Positions 63,226 through 64,000 of a DNA stretch of 64,000 nt are shown here, piece by piece; positions within the stretch are counted from its first letter, which is position 1; each line of letters begins with the position of its first letter. The stretch comes from a virus. The translations under genes were made by a program, and so were the position numbers. Location: positions 1 to 64,000 of IMG/VR virus record IMGVR_UViG_3300017605_000087; one strand, written 5' to 3'. The notes under the pieces are model-generated. The model worked only from the letters and a program-made list of their open reading frames with translations. It made no database searches and was not told the origin of the DNA.

Positions 63226-63327
63226 ATGTTTGCACTAATGAGTGAAGCAGGAATGTCCATATTAGGATTTATCTGCATTATCGCAGCAGCTATTGTTGTA
63301 TCATACAGCATAGCACATTCAAGGTAA
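63226..63327 (+). CDS. Single-pass membrane miniprotein, 33 aa
   Basis: The frame MFALMSEAGMSILGF continues into ICIIAAAIVVSYSIAHSR, with a membrane helix at about 11-27. A TAnnTTTG-like box (TATGTTTG, 63225-63232) overlaps the first ATG, so the second ATG at 63238 could be the start. A clean terminator follows 13 nt after the stop, which supports a real transcription unit. No family known. Confidence 0.45.
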   Translation: MFALMSEAGMSILGFICIIAAAIVVSYSIAHSR

Positions 63328-63340
63328 TCACACATAACAG

Positions 63341-63364
63341 GAAATAGCTAACGCTATTTCTTTT
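63341..63364 (+). terminator. Intrinsic terminator after the miniprotein
   Basis: GAAATAGC (63341-63348) pairs perfectly with GCTATTTC (63353-63360) around loop TAAC and is followed by TTTT. Confidence 0.75.
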
Positions 63365-63434
63365 AGCGGCAAACAAACATTAGTACCAATATGTAGCACA
63401 ACAAATAGTACAATAGATAAGCGAAAAATTAGCC

Positions 63435-63614
63435 ATGATTACAAAGCTCATATATTGCAAAAGATGTACATTCCCAACAAGACAGGTAATGTATAATGAA
63501 GATACACATGAATATAAATGTGTATGTGGAGAAATCAACAAAGACACCTCAATTAATGAGGAAGACAAACAAACATCAGATGATGACAAAAATGATAAGG
63601 AAAAAGGTGAATAA
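63435..63614 (+). CDS. Small zinc-ribbon protein, 59 aa
   Basis: The frame begins MITKLIYCKRCTFPTR and continues MYNEDTHEYKCVCGE. C8-x2-C11 and C29-x-C31 form a likely zinc knuckle pair with a 17-residue loop. The C-terminal half is acidic and disordered (EEDKQTSDDDKNDKEKGE). Such proteins often bind nucleic acid or RNA polymerase; the role here is unknown. The coding pattern and Cys spacing make chance unlikely. Confidence 0.55.
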   Translation: MITKLIYCKRCTFPTRQVMYNEDTHEYKCVCGEINKDTSINEEDKQTSDDDKNDKEKGE

Positions 63615-63634
63615 CAAAAGCCGATTTCCTTTCA

Positions 63635-63687
63635 TTTTTACGTGATTTACGTAAATTTGGTAGGTGTTTTTACGTGTTTTACGTAAA
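63635..63687. repeat. Pair of 21-bp direct repeats, each with an inner palindrome
   Basis: TTTTTACGTGATTTACGTAAA (63635-63655) recurs at 63667-63687 with one change (T for A at position 11). The repeat period is 32 bp, about three helical turns. Each unit contains the perfect palindrome TTTACGTAAA. This suits two dimer-binding sites on one DNA face, either an operator or iterons. Confidence 0.6.
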
Positions 63688-63776
63688 CCTAGTATTGATA
63701 ATCAATCACTTACAAGGTTTTAGTGGACATATATATAATAGCGTTATTTTGTTTTTGAATTAAGTAGTAGAACTCG

Positions 63777-63885
63777 ATGGAGTTGCTGTGTGTACAGCAG
63801 GAGCCTTGGCTCCAATTATCAAACTATTCAAATCAACATTTCACCAAATAACATCATAAACAATTCAAATCAATCAAATTACTTA
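63777..63885 (+). other. Tandem hairpins followed by a G-free tract
   Basis: TGCTGT/ACAGCA (63784-63789 with 63794-63799) is directly followed by GGAGC/GCTCC (63800-63804 with 63809-63813). After this no G occurs on the + strand from 63810 to 63885. ATTCAAATCAA is repeated at 63826-63836 and 63863-63873. A 24-codon frame from ATG 63777 crosses this region but shows no protein-like features. The rest, 63886-63978, is AT-rich with nothing recognised. It looks like a transcript leader or part of an origin. Confidence 0.4.
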
Positions 63886-63978
63886 GATTACTCAAAACAA
63901 TATCGAATTACATTTAATTACTCATTATTATATGGTGTATTTATTTGTTAATTTTCTTGTTTTTAACTATACTATTAC

Positions 63979-64000
63979 CTAAATTCGCATACGAATTTAG
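63979..64000. other. Perfect 9-bp stem-loop at the window end
   Basis: CTAAATTCG (63979-63987) pairs with CGAATTTAG (63992-64000) around loop CATA. What follows lies outside the window, so terminator, origin hairpin or operator cannot be told apart. Confidence 0.4.

Noticed and set aside
63720-63745. Sigma-70-like promoter (TTACAA, 18 nt, TATAAT)
   Set aside because: Bacteroidota main sigma uses TTTG/TAnnTTTG; such AT-rich matches arise by chance here and no gene start follows within the window.
1-64000. CRISPR array, insertion sequence, integrase or attachment site
   Set aside because: No regularly spaced repeat array, transposase, recombinase or terminal inverted repeats of an element were seen; the 21-bp pair at 63635 is only two copies.

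Overview
The window looks like about two thirds of a tailed phage genome of the crAss-like group (order Crassvirales) infecting a Bacteroidota host. The sequence is strongly AT-rich and genes are packed end to end. Starts often overlap the previous stop as TAATG, and there are almost no Shine-Dalgarno sites. The window is split into a rightward block of short early/replication genes (1-13086) and a leftward block of virion genes (62080-13206), meeting at a bidirectional terminator near 13100. A 5642-residue virion protein carries the double-psi-barrel motif DFDID, known from the crAss-like virion RNA polymerase (phage phi14:2 gp66). Candidate promoters of the Bacteroides type (TTTG, 19-21 nt, TAnnTTTG) stand before the leftward block. 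TAG, TAA and TGA all act as normal stops, so I see no stop-codon reassignment.

Rightward block (1-13086): a RusA-like resolvase end, an ATP-dependent DNA ligase, a Gp157-family protein, uracil-DNA glycosylase, a small Acb2-like protein (candidate anti-CBASS sponge), ThyX with an unusual motif order, a T4 rIIA-like ATPase with a possible rIIB partner, an amidoligase-family enzyme, a dNMP kinase split by a -1 frameshift at a run of six A, a membrane/coiled-coil protein, a GroES/gp31-like co-chaperonin, a MazG-like pyrophosphohydrolase and several unknown small genes. Together they cover thymidylate and nucleotide supply, DNA repair and joining, host take-over and counter-defence. DNA polymerase, primase and helicase are not here and presumably lie outside the window.

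Leftward block (62080-13206), in order of transcription: HU/IHF-like protein, PD-(D/E)XK nuclease, C39-like cysteine peptidase with a calcium-loop motif, a small-terminase candidate, large terminase, portal, acidic scaffold-like protein, major capsid protein, three or four conserved head/neck proteins, a Cys-rich structural protein pair, fibre / beta-helix spike / fibre genes with a lysis-like cassette (holin-like, spanin-like, a 33-residue ORF) set between them, three connector/ring proteins, a 1398-residue tail-barrel (muzzle-like) protein, two cargo-like proteins, and the giant RNA polymerase fusion, which also carries a zincin HELVH motif. Packaging, head, neck, tail and ejected cargo are thus one co-oriented late unit.

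Divergent control region and right end (62081-64000): between the leftward block and the rightward gene at 62549 lie facing promoters, two perfect 16-bp palindromes and a GC-richer island with several hairpins that may be a small RNA. After the 62549 gene come a 33-residue membrane miniprotein, a clean terminator, a 59-residue zinc-ribbon protein, a pair of 21-bp direct repeats, two tandem hairpins, a 76-nt tract without any G on the + strand and a perfect hairpin at the last base. This end looks like a control or origin region.
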